The position numbers were made by a program, and so were the translations under genes. A stretch of DNA of 64,000 nt from Thioflexithrix psekupsensis (GTDB lineage Bacteria > Pseudomonadota > Gammaproteobacteria > Beggiatoales > Beggiatoaceae): NCBI RefSeq assembly GCF_002149925.1, contig NZ_MSLT01000012.1, positions 930,001 through 994,000 of the forward strand. The letters are read 5' to 3'. This document shows, in pieces, positions 35,549 to 48,700 of the stretch (position 1 is its first letter; every line of letters starts with the position of its first letter). The notes under the pieces were generated by a model, which made no database searches, was not told where the DNA came from, and worked only from the letters and a program-made list of their open reading frames with translations.

Positions 35549-37891
35549 CTAAAAAGAAATTTTACGCTCCGTTTTATATAGCCGTAATCGCTCTAATAAT
35601 TCTTTTCTATCGAGTTCTAAAGTACGGTTTTTCTGTTCTAATTGCTGGCATAAATGCCGAATCGAAACATGGGTTTTAATCCGCGCTAAAACTTCTTCTA
35701 CTTCAAAAGGTTTTGTGATGTAATCAACGCCACCTACTTGGAAGCCTTTGACTTTACTGCCTGTTTCTGACAATGCCGTGATAAAAATAATGGGAATTTG
35801 TCGGGTATGCGCCTGCAATTGCAATCGCCGACACACCTCAAAACCATCCACTTCTGGCATCATCACATCCAATAGAATCAAATGCGGGCGATGGCTTTCA
35901 ATTAATTGAAGCGCATCTAAACCATTATCCGCAGTTAATACTTGATAACCGTTATTGCTTAATAACTCGGATAATGTGGTTAATGCAAATGGTGTATCAT
36001 CAACAATTAATACTGTTGGCATGGCAGGCATTAAAGCACTTAATGATTCATTACAACGATCTAAATAAATTTTAGCCACTTGATCCGCAGGATTGCGGGT
36101 TAAAACATCGTGAAATAAAACTCGCGCTTCTTCAAAATCATCATTCTCATAAATCATAATCGCCACTTCAAAATCTTCTCGCGTTTCGTCTTTTAATGCC
36201 ACGACATCAGGCGCATCCGCATCATAAACTTCATAAACCGTCACCGTTTGCGATTTTCCTTTCACTTGCACCGCATCAATAAGGCGAATGTGATAATGCT
36301 GTGGAGCGGCTAATTTTAAATAAGTTTCTGTGGTAATAAGCAAAGAAGAACCGTAAATTTTAGTTAAATCTTCCACTCTGGAAGCCAAGTTCACCACATC
36401 CGCAATCACTGTTCCATCCATACGATTTTCTCCCCCGACAATACCCAGCATTAATTCCCCCGTATTTAAACCAATACCAATTTTAATAGCAGGTTTATCT
36501 TGTTGGATTAATTGCGCGTTGAATTTCTGCAAACATTTAATCATATCAATCGCGGCTTGAACGGCATCATCTGCGCTACCGGGAAATAAAGCCATAATCG
36601 CATCACCAATATATTTATCAATCACGCCCGAATGTTGATAAATCACGGGTTCCATTGCGCTTAAATAACTGTTAATAAAATCAAAATTATCTTGTGGCGT
36701 GAGCATTTCTGACAGTTGAGTAAAATCACGAATATCAGAAAATAAAATAGTCATTTCTTTTTCAATTTGATCGCCTAATTTTACTTCAGTAATGCTATTT
36801 TTATCCAATAATTTTAAAAATTGTCGCGGCACAAAACGCTCATAAGCCTGACTTAAAATCGTGCGTTCTTGCACTTGTTGTTCTAAATCATGAACCATTT
36901 GTTGCAAACGATTAGACATTTGATTAAGTACCACACCTAATTGATCAAATTCTTTCAATTGGCTGTGTTGAAAGTGTTGCGAAAATTGACCGTTACCGAT
37001 GTGGCGAGCGACATTCATGAGATCAGATAAAGGACTAATTAATCTCTCTATTAAGCGGTAAGAAAACAGCATAATTAAAATTAAGATAACTAATGTAATA
37101 GCAATCCCGATAATAATAATATTAAGTGACAGATAAGGAATTGCTTCCACAGGAATAGAGACGGACAATAATAAGCGGTTCTGCATAAATGGATGCCAAC
37201 TACTTAATAATTCGCCTTTCTTAGCATCTTTTGTGCGATAAATTTTTTCGTTAATAAAATTGACGGATTCTGGTAAATTTTGCTGTAAATGAAAATGCGT
37301 TTTAGGGAAAGAAAGTGATAGATTCCGCGCTAATAATTCCCCATTAATCCGAACAGCTAACACAGCCACTATTTCTTGTTCTTGATAAACGGGCATGGTT
37401 TGATATAAATAAGGCAATTGTACAATGAATTGTGAGTGGGTAAAAATAGAATCGGTTGGGAGAAGAAAAGCCATTATGTGATTGGCACTGACGGGAGTTT
37501 CAGGATATTTTTTTAAGATTAATTGTAACTGTGCGCTGGCAGAGGTAAAGTTTTGGCTTGAATGGTTTAGAATCTGTTGCATTTCTTCCCATTCTTCAGT
37601 GCTAATTGCTTGTTTTAATGCCGTTGTTTCAGCAGCCCATTGCAATTGTTGTTGCTGTTGTCGTAATAAGTTTTCAAAATAAATAGAATGCAATTCAGCT
37701 AAATGCTGTAATTGATTATAGGTACTTTTATTTAAAATCAAGTTGCCTTGATTTAATAAAATCACGGTCATCACGGCAATTAAAACCAGTGATAAAGTAA
37801 AAAAATAAAGCATTAAACGCCCGCGCACACTGTACCAAAATGAGCGCAATAAACGCATAAGCATCAATGAATATTCAGCAGCGGCTTGCAA
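35549..37891 (-). CDS. Class III adenylate/guanylate cyclase with HAMP and receiver domain
   Basis: This is a 780-residue paralogue of the protein at 26667-28841. TM1 (about 25-47) and TM2 (about 257-280) enclose a periplasmic sensor, and HAMP follows (about 280-335; LISPLSDLMNVARHIGNGQF). The cyclase domain (about 375-560) has MTILFSDIRDFTQLSEML, YIGDAIMALFPG and GELMLGIVGGENRMDGTVIADVVNLASRVE. The C-terminal receiver (about 630-750) has LILLDVMMPEVDGFEV. The start is TTG 37891 with GGAGAG upstream; ATG at residues 10 or 12 is an alternative. It probably senses an envelope signal and is itself controlled by phosphorylation. Confidence 0.9.
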   Translation of the reverse strand: MQAAAEYSLMLMRLLRSFWYSVRGRLMLYFFTLSLVLIAVMTVILLNQGNLILNKSTYNQLQHLAELHSIYFENLLRQQQQQLQWAAETTALKQAISTEEWEEMQQILNHSSQNFTSASAQLQLILKKYPETPVSANHIMAFLLPTDSIFTHSQFIVQLPYLYQTMPVYQEQEIVAVLAVRINGELLARNLSLSFPKTHFHLQQNLPESVNFINEKIYRTKDAKKGELLSSWHPFMQNRLLLSVSIPVEAIPYLSLNIIIIGIAITLVILILIMLFSYRLIERLISPLSDLMNVARHIGNGQFSQHFQHSQLKEFDQLGVVLNQMSNRLQQMVHDLEQQVQERTILSQAYERFVPRQFLKLLDKNSITEVKLGDQIEKEMTILFSDIRDFTQLSEMLTPQDNFDFINSYLSAMEPVIYQHSGVIDKYIGDAIMALFPGSADDAVQAAIDMIKCLQKFNAQLIQQDKPAIKIGIGLNTGELMLGIVGGENRMDGTVIADVVNLASRVEDLTKIYGSSLLITTETYLKLAAPQHYHIRLIDAVQVKGKSQTVTVYEVYDADAPDVVALKDETREDFEVAIMIYENDDFEEARVLFHDVLTRNPADQVAKIYLDRCNESLSALMPAMPTVLIVDDTPFALTTLSELLSNNGYQVLTADNGLDALQLIESHRPHLILLDVMMPEVDGFEVCRRLQLQAHTRQIPIIFITALSETGSKVKGFQVGGVDYITKPFEVEEVLARIKTHVSIRHLCQQLEQKNRTLELDRKELLERLRLYKTERKISF

Positions 37892-37934
37892 TCCATACTC
37901 TCCATGGGGTATTTTTTAAGAAATGTGGGGATAA

Positions 37935-40900
37935 TTAAGGTTTTTTCTCAGCACATTCCACGAGTGAAAAAATAATGCTATAAATTTTTCCATTTTTGTC
38001 TAATAAGGGCGCACCATTTACTCTTAAATGCAGAATTTTTTTATTCTGACATAACAGTAAACGGTGTTGATTATAAAACGGCTGTGGATCGTTTAATAAT
38101 TCCGAAACATCAGCCGATTTTTCTAACGAATCGTCTGTGCCTTCGGAAACAACCCATGGCAATTGTTCATAATGGCTGTCAATTAAGGCTTCTTTAGGCT
38201 TTTCAAATATTTCTTCAGCCTGTTGATTCACGAAAGAAATTACGCCTTCTGGACTCACCACCAATACTGCCGCCACTGAATTTTCTAACAATTGATAGGC
38301 TAATTGATGGTCTGCTTCGCTATTGTTCTTTTGAGTCGTTAATAATTGCGTTTGCGGGGCGCGAATAATCCATGAGCAACCAATATAAATTTTATTTTCA
38401 TCTGCAATCGGTAAAATGTCAATTTTAACCGAAACTAAGTGACCATTACGCCCTAAACGCACGGTATTAAATTGCTTGGTGATTTCACCTGAAAAGGCTT
38501 TTTTAGAGAGCGCGTCATTTTCTTTACGCAATTCGTGTGGCACTAAAATATCAATCGGTTGATTTAACACATCATCAGGCGCGTAACCAAAAATTTTACT
38601 GGCCGCTTGATTCCAACTGATAATTAAACCATCTAAATTCTGTCCAATAATGGCATCGTCTAATGCCGCGGCAATGGCTGCTAAAAATAATTGCGACTGA
38701 CGTTCTTTACGCTGTTCGGTAATGTCCGATAAAGTGATCATTACGCCTTGTACTTGGTTTTCCGTGGTTAAATAAGGCATTAAACGCACGGTGTACCAGC
38801 GATTGCTTTTGCTTTCAATTTCTCGCTCATATTTCTCTTGTTTGCGAATCACCATTTTAATCTCGCTGATAAAATTATCATATTTGAGATTGTGAGAAAT
38901 ATGTTGTATTGGTCGCCCAATGTCGAATTCCATTAAATATAATTCGTTGGTAATGTTGGGCGTAAAGCGTTTAATGCGCAAATCAGCATCTAAAAATAAA
39001 ATCCCCACGTGAGAACCACTGAGTAAATTATTAATGTCATTATTGACATCGACTAATTCCTCAATTTTATATTGATATTCGGAATTGACGGTGACTAATT
39101 CTTCATTCACAGATTGCAATTCTTCATTGGTGCTTTGCAATTCTTCATTAGCCGCTAATAATTCTTCATTCGTGGCTTGCAATTCTTCGTTAGAAGTTTC
39201 TAATTCCTCAATAGCGGCTTGCAGGTTTTCTCTGGTATATTGCAGTTCTTTTTCTAAATCATTCACGTGTTGCGTGAAATCGGCATTGACATCGACTTTT
39301 TTATAGGCTTCGATGTTAAAGTTTTCTTGCGATTCAAAAGTGATCGCAATTAATTGCGGCTCTATGGTTTCTGGGAATAAAGGGAAAACGTGAGATTTAA
39401 TGATTTTGCTTTTATTTTCTCTAATGTCGAGAGAGGAAAAATCATAAATCAGTTCTTTTTTATGCTGCAAAACGTTGTGAATGGCGGTTCTTAACACGCT
39501 GGCGTATTCTACTTGTAACATGCGGGACAAGTTGAAATTCATTTCACCGCGAGGAACGCGCAAAAATTCTTCTACAGGGCCGAGCGTATGCACCACTTCA
39601 TTTTCTTCATTAACAATAATGCAAGTGGGAATATAGCGTTCAGATAAGGACGTTAATATCATTTCTGCCAAGCGTTTTTGCGATAACACTTGGGAGTTTG
39701 GATAGCTAGGATAGGACGGTTTATTTTCGTGCAGCATTAATAAATCATTACGCCGCTCTCTAGGGATAGATTGCGAAGGATGATCACGCGTGGTTGACGG
39801 TAACGGTAATTTATAACCTGCTTTGTATTGGTAAATGCGATGGTGGTTGTCGAGCGAGGAAAATAAGTAAGTATTTTCGCCTATCGATTCGCTGTTGCCT
39901 AAGAATAAAAAGCCTTGATGTTTTAAAGAAAAATGGAAAAATGTTAATAGTCTTTCTTGCACTTCGGGCTTAATATAAATTAACAGATTGCGACAAGAGA
40001 CTAAATCCATTTTGGCAAATGGTGGATCGGTAAGTAAATTATGCCGCGCAAAAATCACCATTTGGCGCAATCGGGTATTGACTTGATACTTGTTTTCTTT
40101 CTTGATAAAAAAGTGTTGCAATCGCTCCATAGAGACATCAGCCACAATGCTCTCAGGATAAAGTCCACTGCTGGCATAGCTAATGGCGTTTTTATCAATA
40201 TCGGTGGCAAAAATTTTGACGTTTAATAATTGATCTTGGGCTTCTAAATATTCGGCAAACATCATGGCAATTGAATAAGCTTCTTCGCCCGTTGAACAAG
40301 CAGGCACCCATATCCGTATTGAATCATAAGGACTTTTTTCTTGAATAATACGCGGTAATACAATGCGTTTTAAACTTTCAAATGCTTCTGGATCGCGGAA
40401 AAATTTAGTGACACCGATTAATAATTCTTTATATAATAATTGCACTTCTTGTTGTGAACGTTGTAAAAAGCGGACATAATCTTTTGCTTGTTCTAATTGA
40501 TTAATGCTCATTCGGCGTTGAATTCGACGTTGTACGCTATTGATTTTATAGCCGCTGAAATCCACACCTGTTTCAGTGCGCAAAATAGCCATGATTTTGC
40601 CTAAAGTATCGTCATCAGTAAATTTATCAACTTCTGATTTTAAGGCGACATAAGGGTGTTGAATAAATTTACATAATTCGGTTGGCATTTTGTCGGGGGG
40701 TAAAATATAATCGGCTAATCCTGTGGCAATGGCACTGTTGGGCATTCCGTCGAATTTTGCGCTGCTATTTTCTTGCACCATGACCATGCCTTCTAATTCT
40801 TTAATGGCGCGAATGCCTCGCGTGCCATCGCTGCCTGTGCCTGACAGGACAATTCCCACCGCATAAGGGCCTAAATCTTGGGCTAATGAGTGAAAAAAAA

Positions 40901-41267
40901 TGTCTATCGGTAAGTTTAATCCCCGTGTTTGATCTTTGTCTGATAAATATAAATTACGGTGGTAAATCGTCATGTTTTTATTGCGTGGAATTAAGTAAAT
41001 TTGATTGGGTTTTACTTCGATTCCTTCGGTCGCTTCAATGACTTTCATGGGGGTGCGTTTGGAGAGAATTTCTACCATCATGCTGCGGTAGTCGGGCGAC
41101 AAGTGCTGTACAACAACAAAAGCCATGCCGTTGTTGGCGGGCATGTTGTCAAAAAAGCGTTCTAAGGCTTCTAAACCGCCCGCAGACGCGCCAATTCCAA
41201 CGATGTAGAAGGGCGATGGCGTGGTTTGGGGGGAGTTTGAATCAGGAGAAATGATTGGCGTGACCAT
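37935..41267 (-). CDS. CheB-CheR fusion with coiled coil and PAS domains
   Basis: This is a 1110-residue cytoplasmic fusion. The CheB methylesterase domain (about 18-200) has Ser28 (GIGASAGG), His55 ([10 protein letters not shown]) and Asp147 ([10 protein letters not shown]). The CheR methyltransferase (about 215-480) has [17 protein letters not shown] and [13 protein letters not shown] linker is followed by a heptad-like coiled coil of repeated NEELQ units (about 670-730), then PAS-type sensors at about 740-860, 870-990 and 1000-1100. No receiver or kinase domain follows, so unlike many relatives it is not a hybrid kinase. It probably adjusts receptor methylation in response to a PAS-sensed cue. 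No che operon is nearby. Confidence 0.93.
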   Translation of the reverse strand: MVTPIISPDSNSPQTTPSPFYIVGIGASAGGLEALERFFDNMPANNGMAFVVVQHLSPDYRSMMVEILSKRTPMKVIEATEGIEVKPNQIYLIPRNKNMTIYHRNLYLSDKDQTRGLNLPIDIFFHSLAQDLGPYAVGIVLSGTGSDGTRGIRAIKELEGMVMVQENSSAKFDGMPNSAIATGLADYILPPDKMPTELCKFIQHPYVALKSEVDKFTDDDTLGKIMAILRTETGVDFSGYKINSVQRRIQRRMSINQLEQAKDYVRFLQRSQQEVQLLYKELLIGVTKFFRDPEAFESLKRIVLPRIIQEKSPYDSIRIWVPACSTGEEAYSIAMMFAEYLEAQDQLLNVKIFATDIDKNAISYASSGLYPESIVADVSMERLQHFFIKKENKYQVNTRLRQMVIFARHNLLTDPPFAKMDLVSCRNLLIYIKPEVQERLLTFFHFSLKHQGFLFLGNSESIGENTYLFSSLDNHHRIYQYKAGYKLPLPSTTRDHPSQSIPRERRNDLLMLHENKPSYPSYPNSQVLSQKRLAEMILTSLSERYIPTCIIVNEENEVVHTLGPVEEFLRVPRGEMNFNLSRMLQVEYASVLRTAIHNVLQHKKELIYDFSSLDIRENKSKIIKSHVFPLFPETIEPQLIAITFESQENFNIEAYKKVDVNADFTQHVNDLEKELQYTRENLQAAIEELETSNEELQATNEELLAANEELQSTNEELQSVNEELVTVNSEYQYKIEELVDVNNDINNLLSGSHVGILFLDADLRIKRFTPNITNELYLMEFDIGRPIQHISHNLKYDNFISEIKMVIRKQEKYEREIESKSNRWYTVRLMPYLTTENQVQGVMITLSDITEQRKERQSQLFLAAIAAALDDAIIGQNLDGLIISWNQAASKIFGYAPDDVLNQPIDILVPHELRKENDALSKKAFSGEITKQFNTVRLGRNGHLVSVKIDILPIADENKIYIGCSWIIRAPQTQLLTTQKNNSEADHQLAYQLLENSVAAVLVVSPEGVISFVNQQAEEIFEKPKEALIDSHYEQLPWVVSEGTDDSLEKSADVSELLNDPQPFYNQHRLLLCQNKKILHLRVNGAPLLDKNGKIYSIIFSLVECAEKKP

Positions 41268-41621
41268 TCGAGTTGTACTCTATTTGTAGCGACGTTAGCA
41301 AGTGGGGACAACGGGTTAGGATTTAGAATAATGTATTTTGTTGTCGTGTGTTTATGTTAGATTGGTTTTGCGCGATTATTTTAACAAGGTTTTTTTGACA
41401 CGGCTGCTTTTTTCGGTGAATCAGATTGTATTTTATTGCGGTTTGTTGTAAAAATGAGGCAATATGAGCGACTAATGGGGCGATTATGGAGTAGGTTTGG
41501 TAGATAACGCTTTTTTATCTACGTTATATAAGTTGTTATCTTTTGCTGTTATTTTCAAGTCAATTGAGCTGAATATTTAGGCGATAATTTAGACGTTATT
41601 TTTTCATTTTTTTAAGGAATA
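41268..41621. other. Divergent intergenic region with one hairpin
   Basis: The 354 bases between the CheB-CheR gene (minus) and the SDR gene (plus) carry both promoters. GTAGATAA (41500-41507) pairs with TTATCTAC (41515-41522) as a perfect 8-bp hairpin with a 7-base loop, possibly an operator or a small terminator. I see no ORF with support. Confidence 0.45.
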
Positions 41622-42590
41622 ATGATGATGCACACTATTGCAATTTTAGGTGGTACGGGTTTTGTGGGTCAGCATTTGGCCAGTCGCTTGGTGAAACAAG
41701 GTTGGCAGGTGCGGGTGTTGACGCGGCGACGGGAAGATCATCGTGAATTATTAGTGCTACCCGAAGCGGAGGTGGTGACGGCTAATGTGTACGATCAGGC
41801 GGCGTTAAATGCAGCGTTGGCGGGCTGTGATGCGGTGGTGAATTTGGTGGGGATTTTAAATGAATCGGGATTTGATGGGCAAGGTTTTCGTCGTGCGCAT
41901 GTGGAATTGACGCAGAAAGTTATTACGGCTTGTCAGGAAAATAAAGTGACGCATTTGCTGCACATGAGCGCGTTAAATGCAGATGCAATAAATGGCCGCA
42001 GTTTTTATTTAAAAACGAAGGGTGAAGCGCAGCAATTGGTGCATGATTCAGGCTTGAATGTGACCAGTTTTCGTCCGTCGGTTATTTTTGGTGGAGATGA
42101 TTCATTTTTTAATCGTTTTGCGTCGTTATTGTTATTTACGCCTTATTTTTTCCCGCTGGCGTGTGCGCAGGCGAAATTTGCGCCTGTGTGGGTAGATGAT
42201 GTGGTGACGGCGATGTGCAAAACCTTGTGTCAGCCTGCCCATTATGGACAAAGTTATGGTTTATGTGGCCCTAAAGTTTATTCTTTGGGGGAATTGGTGA
42301 CTTATACGGCGCAGTTATTGGGCGTGAAACGTAAGGTGATTGCATTAAGCGATTCTTTGGCGCAATTACAGGCGAAAGTTTTTGAGAGAGTGCCTTCTAA
42401 ACCTTTCTCTACGGATAATTATTTATCGTTGCAAACGGACAGTGTGTGTACAGATAATGATTTGATGCGTTTAGGCATTGAACCGCATAGTATTGAAGCG
42501 ATAATGCCGCGTTATTTCAGTGGTGTTTCTCCGCGTGCGGCTTATCAGAAATTCCGTCATACTGCTCGTCGAGAAGATCGCGCCAGTTAA
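41622..42590 (+). CDS. NDUFA9-like SDR-family NAD(P)-binding protein
   Basis: This is a 322-residue atypical short-chain dehydrogenase (SDR_a5). The Rossmann motif is GGTGFVGQHLASRL (about 10-23). NLVGIL and the FRRAHVELTQKV stretch are as in the complex-I NDUFA9-like family. The catalytic YxxxK is replaced by FYLKTKGEAQ, as is common in this group; these proteins often act as RNA- or complex-binding factors. AAGGAAT precedes a run of ATG codons (41622, 41625, 41628). A strong terminator follows at 42599. Confidence 0.88.
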   Translation: MMMHTIAILGGTGFVGQHLASRLVKQGWQVRVLTRRREDHRELLVLPEAEVVTANVYDQAALNAALAGCDAVVNLVGILNESGFDGQGFRRAHVELTQKVITACQENKVTHLLHMSALNADAINGRSFYLKTKGEAQQLVHDSGLNVTSFRPSVIFGGDDSFFNRFASLLLFTPYFFPLACAQAKFAPVWVDDVVTAMCKTLCQPAHYGQSYGLCGPKVYSLGELVTYTAQLLGVKRKVIALSDSLAQLQAKVFERVPSKPFSTDNYLSLQTDSVCTDNDLMRLGIEPHSIEAIMPRYFSGVSPRAAYQKFRHTARREDRAS

Positions 42591-42598
42591 TGATTTTT

Positions 42599-42628
42599 CC
42601 CAGTTCGCAGGGACTGGGGATTTTTTTT
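42599..42628 (+). terminator. Rho-independent terminator after the SDR gene
   Basis: CCCAGT (42599-42604) pairs with ACTGGG (42613-42618) and is followed by GGATTTTTTTT. Confidence 0.85.
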
Positions 42629-42729
42629 GGAATGGGGAATAAATAAGAAATAGTTGATTATTGATGGACTTATGCTATAACTGATTCAATATTGAGAATA
42701 ATTTAATTTTTCTGTTAAGAGTGAATATC

Positions 42730-45700
42730 ATGAAAACGGCATTGTTTTTAAATAAGATTTTTTTTATGAGTGTGTTGGTTTGGCTGCTGGGGTGGAGTGG
42801 CGCAGCGAGGGCGGCGTGTGATGCGGGTGATTTGACGACGCTTGAGGAAAAATTGGCTGATGCGACGTGTACAACTGTGAATTTGACGGGAACAATAACT
42901 ATCAGTGGAGACACAACGATTAATGGGAATAATAAGATTATTTCTGGAAATAATACTTTTCGATTATTTAGAATTACTTCGGGAAATGTGACTTTTAGTG
43001 ATGTGACTTTGGAGGGGGGAAGCATAAGTGGAACTGCAAGTCATGGTTGCTCTAGCTCTCCTATAAATCCTAACGGTGGCGCGATCTGTAAAACTGGAAC
43101 AGGGACTTTGATCATTAATCGGTCAATGATAAGAAACAATACAGCAAATCGGGGAGGGGGGATTTATATTGATAATGGTACACTGAATATTAACAATTCT
43201 GTCTTCATGGAGAATAGTGCTGGAAGTGGCGGAGGTATCTATCGATATGGTGGCGGAACACCAAAACCGACTGTTAATGTGGTTGGAAGCACTATAACAG
43301 GAAATTCAGCAAGTGGAACTACCTATTATGGCGGCGGGTTATTTTCCCATACAGGATTAGGTTTCAGTATCAAAAATACAATAGTTGCTGGGAATAGTGG
43401 TGGGACGACTGCGGCTAAAATGGATTGTGAGGTTTTTAGTGGAGCTACTTTTACCTCCCAAGGCTACAATCTTGTTGGAAACGGCACGGGCTGCCCCAGC
43501 ACTGGCACAGGCGACCAAACCATCACCGCGGCAAACCTTGCTGCAAATGTTTTCTCCACAGCCCCAACCCTAACAAGCACCCCTACAACGCCCCCCAATC
43601 CTGCTTTAAATGCAATAGATTCAGGAACAAATGGTTGTGGCACTTCTCCATTTGATAAAGATTATTTAAATATCTCACGCCCACAAGGTGGAAAGTGCGA
43701 TATTGGCGCGCATGAATTGCCGCTGCCGACAATTGTTGTGAAAAAAGATGGGAATGAAATTAATACAGGAACAACGCTTGAGTTAGAAACAGTTGCTATT
43801 GGCGGCAGTTCTAGCGTGACTTTGATGGTAGAAAATACGGGGGCTGCGGATTTAACATTTAATACTATCAGTGGATTACCAACAGGTTTTACATCAACAG
43901 ATAATCTCACCACTGTCGCGCCTAACGGAACATTAAGTTATACCATTTCTCTAAATACATCTACCGCCACTTCATACACGGGCGGTTCTTTTTCTTTCAA
44001 CACCAATGACAACAACAAATCCAGTTTTAGTTTTCCCCTAACGGGAAATGTGGTTGCCAGTTTGTCTCCACCTGTTGCACCTTCTACTTTTACTGCAACA
44101 GCCACTTCACCCACAGCAATTGGTTTAACTTGGCAAGATGACAGTGATAATGAAGCCAACTTTATTTTGACGTGGAGTCCTGATGGAACAACAGAGCGTT
44201 CCTTAGCTGCAAATACAGAATCAGACAGCATTACGGGCTTGACTTGCAATACTTCATATACATTTACTCTTCTGGCACGAAATGCTGCGGGCAGCTCTTC
44301 TTCGGTAACGGCAAGTGCGACAACACAAGCCTGCCCTCCACCAACTGCCCCATCTGACTTAACCGTCACAGCACAAACCGTCAACAGCCTCACATTAAGC
44401 TGGACAGACAACAGCAGTGATGAAACAGGATTTGTTATTGAGCGAGAAACCAGTACAGCGGGTGTTTTTTCCGAAGTTACCACGGTTAGTACAGGTGTAG
44501 TTACCGCAACAGACACAGGATTAACTTGCAACACCCCTTACAAATATCGCGTTAAAGCGGTAAGAGGTGCGGTTAGTTCAGATTACAGCGATGTGGTGAC
44601 AGGCACAACATCCACTTGTCCAACCACTGTCCCTGCCAATCCCACAGACTTAACATCCAGTGACATCACCGCTAACAGCGTTAAGCTCACGTGGAAGGAC
44701 AACAGCAGCGATGAAACAGGATTTGTTATTGAGCGAAAAATTGGGGCGGGCAGTTACAGCGAATTGACAACAACAAATGCAAATGCCACTGCCACAGTAA
44801 CTTACACAGACAGTACACTTTCCTGTGCAACCACATATACTTACAAAATAAAAGCCGTCAATAATCAGGGTTCTTCTGCTGCTTATACAAATGAACATGA
44901 AGTGACCACATTAGCTTGTCCAACCCCACCTTCTGCACCATCATTGGCAGTCACAGGCGCAGGAACGACAACTGCAAACTTGACTTGGACAGACAGTGAC
45001 ACAGAAACCAGTTATACTGTAGAGCGAAAAACAAGCGGCAGTTATAGTACAATTGCTACCCTTGCTGCAAATGTATTAAGTACTACAAACACAATGGCGT
45101 GTAATAATACATACACCTATCGGGTTACTGCCATTAATGCAGGGGGGTCAACTTCCAGTAATGAAGTTAATGTAACCGCGGCCGCATGTGTTGAGCCACC
45201 CCCTCCGCCACCACCCCCACCCCCCGCCGAATACACCCTAAAAGTCACCGTGACTCCCAGTGCGGGTGGCCGTGTCACGGGGACGAATATTAACTGTGGC
45301 AGCCAATGCAGTGCCACTTATACCGAATATACCGCTGTCGAAGTCACCGCAGTCCCCAATAAAGGCTACGTTTTCGACCGCTGGCAAGAATGCAGCACCA
45401 GCACCAATTTGATCACCAGCTTTATCATGCACTCGGATCGTAGCTGTACGGCATTGTTCAAACCCGAACCCACCGCCGACCTCACCACTAAAATCATCGG
45501 CAAAGGGCGCGTACAACTCGACCCCGCCACGGGTAAAGGCACATGTGGCATTGATTGCGTCAGCTATTCACAAAATACCGCCGTCAGCTTACAAGCCACC
45601 GCCGACAGCGACTCCCGTTTTAGCCACTGGAGCGGCGGCTGCACGGGAACACAAAACCCATTTAAACTCACTTTAAAAACCAACCAAACTTGTACAGCGC

Positions 45701-48700
45701 ATTTTATCGATCTACCTAAATACCCTGTCACCGTCACCATTGACCCAAGCAACACGGGACAAATTGACAGCACGCCCAGCGGTATCAACGCTTGTACGGA
45801 CACTTGCACGCACGAATTTGGTCAAAACAACACCGTACAACTCCGCGCCACCGCATCAACAGGCTGGATACACACCCATTTTAGCGGCGATGCCGATTGT
45901 GACGATGGCACATTGACCGTGACGCAAGCCGTCAACTGTCGCGCCCACTTTGCCGCAGTAGGACAACTCCAATTTGCCCTCACGCACGATGCAGGCACGG
46001 AAGGCGACCGCTTAACGATTACTGTTTTACGAGAAAATGGCAGCGCGGGCGAAATCAGTGTAGGACTTAATATCCAAGACCTCACCACCCAAGCCAGCGA
46101 CTACCAACTCACCACGCAACGTCTGACGTGGGCGAATGGCGACGATCAACCCAAAACTTTCACCTTCTTACTCAACGAAGACAACGAAGCCGAAGCCATC
46201 GAAACGGTACGCCTTGAATTAACAGACCTACAAGGCGGCGCGACTTTTGGACAAAATCAAAGTATCGAAATCAAAATTTTCGATCTTGCGCCCTTCAGCA
46301 GCTTACAAATTGCCACGGCACGTTATACTGCCAACGAATTAGATGGCCAACTGGATATGATTATCACGCGTGCGGCCAGCAGTCGGGGCGCGGTCAGTGT
46401 GGACTACCAAACCCGTGATGGCACGGCCACTGCAGGCACAGATTACACAGCCATCACCGGCACACTCCACTGGGCAGACGGCGACAGCACACACCGCGTT
46501 GTCACCGTACCCATTCACATGGATTTAGAAGAAGAACCCTTAGAAGATTTCTTCTTTTTCCTGCAAAATCCACAACCTAACAACGATAAATTGCAACTCG
46601 GCGACATCGTCGAAGCCCAAATTGAGCTGATTAACACACCCGTTTCAGGCGCGGGCTTGCTGCAATTTACTGCGCCCGTGGTCGAAGCCTACGAAGGGCA
46701 AGGCATGGCGCATCTTGAAGTGGCGCGTTTAGGCGGGGCAACGGAAGCGGTAAGTGTACAAATTGCCGTCACAAGCGGCACAGCCACCTTATACCAAGAC
46801 TACACGCCACAACTCGACACCTTAAACTGGCCGGCCAACGACACAAGTGTGCGACATTTACCCGTTGCCCTTTTCACCGATGACCAAGAAGAAGGCGTAG
46901 AAACGGCCGTATTTACCTTACAAAATCCCACAAATGGCGCATTATTGGGCAGTCAACGCGAGATCAGCTTGCGTATTTTAGATGAATACAGCAATCCTGC
47001 CACCAATGCCGATTATGCCGTGGTTCGTTTTACCGAAACAAACTACAATGCAGATCGGCTGCAAGCTCAAGCGGCCGTGGTGTTAAAACGAGAAGGCAAC
47101 GCGGCGCGTCCTGTCAGCGTGCGCGTGCAGACGCAAAACGGCACCGCGATTGCGGGTAAAGACTACACTGCCACGGATACCGTCGTGACGTGGTCAGAAA
47201 ACGATGTGGGAGAACGTACCGTACTCATTCCCCTTATCCCCAACACCACCACGCAACGGCAACATTTTAGTTTACGCCTGAGCGAACCGAATGATGACAC
47301 TCGTCTGGCTACGCCTTTTGTTGCCAATATCACCTTGATTGCAGGAACAAATCCCGTCACGCCTCCCACAACGGAAATGCCCAGCCGTGTCCAATTTGAA
47401 GCAGACACTTATCGCGTCTCCGAAGAACAAGGCAATGTGACTTTGCGCGTGTTGCGTTTGCAAAGTGATCGCGGCGTGTTGCGCGTGCCGATAACGATTG
47501 AATTGGAAACAGCGAATTACAACGACTTTGTAAATACCAGCACAGAATTAATTTGGGCGGATGGCGAAATGGGGGCGAAAACGCTCACCATCGGCATTTC
47601 ACAAGACAAATTTGCTGAAGGAAAAGAAAGTTTTCTGGTGCGTTTGGGACAACCTGAATTACCTAATAGCTTACTTGGTGCGATTCCTGTGGCGCGGGTG
47701 GAAATTTACGACCAAAGCGTGGTGCAATTCGACGCAAGCGAATACAGTAGTGATGAAAATGCAAGCGCGATCACCTTAAACCTGATCCGCGTAGGCAGTC
47801 CCTTAACCACGCCAAAAATTCGTTATGAAACTGTCAACGACACGGCCACCGCCGGCCGCGACTACGAAAACACCCAAGGCGAATTGTCATGGATGGCTGA
47901 CGAAGTGAGTCGTACAATTACCATTCCCATACTCGACAACAGTATTTACGATGGACAACGTCGTTTTTCAGTGCGTTTAACGGGCTTAAATGGTGCGGCT
48001 GTCGGCGTGCCACATGTGGCGACCATTCACATTATTGACGATGAACAGCCACCTTGTGAACCGCCTGTGATTGACTGTCGTTATCGCAACGTGGGCAAAA
48101 TATTACGCGATGCGCGAGTCATGCCCAATGGGGTTGTTATCGGTGGTACGATGGGTGGCACGATAGAAAACTTTGGCTTAATCGACGGCAGTGCTTTTGG
48201 AGTCACATTTGAACCCAATACGATCATCAAAGAAGATGGCCGCCTACGGGGTACATTCAGCGGCAATCCACACGCCTTGACCGCTACGAATCGCCCGCCC
48301 TTATTACAAGAAGTCACGATAGAAACGGGCAGTTATCTCGCTCATCTCGACATTGGCGCGGGAACGGTGTTGAGCAGCGCGGTGAAATTAGGCGCGGGAG
48401 TGCGTTTTAAAGCCAATGGCCTGATTCCGCCTCGCATTGATTTATCAGGGATTTTAGGCGTTTTAGGCAGTGAGAGCATCGACGGAATGCGCGCCTTAAA
48501 TCTCATGACTGATGTGTTAGAATACAATACAGCCAATGGCATTGTGGGCGTGATTCAAGACAATTTAATGCAGAAAGCCTTATCACAAGGTTTAACGGTA
48601 TGGCCGACCCTCACGCAAGACCCTGACACGGGATTATTGACTTTAACTGATCCTGACGGCCAGGTGCGTACCTTGTTACCAGTAAGCGTGACGCAATACA

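Noticed and set aside
39080-39240. Regular short direct repeats (CTTCATT...GCAATTCTTC) as a possible CRISPR-like array
   Set aside because: They are coding repeats for the coiled coil, without constant repeats and unique spacers.
39085-39306. Repetitive Asn/Ser-rich ORF opposite the CheB-CheR gene
   Set aside because: It is the antisense image of the NEELQ coiled-coil repeats of the real gene.
41500-41522. Perfect 8-bp hairpin in the divergent region as a terminator
   Set aside because: No T-tract follows and no gene ends there; kept only as a possible operator.
44700-45320. Several minus-strand ORFs within the giant protein gene, including one with a poly-Gly run
   Set aside because: They mirror the FN3 and poly-Pro coding sequence; codon logic and domains support only the plus strand.
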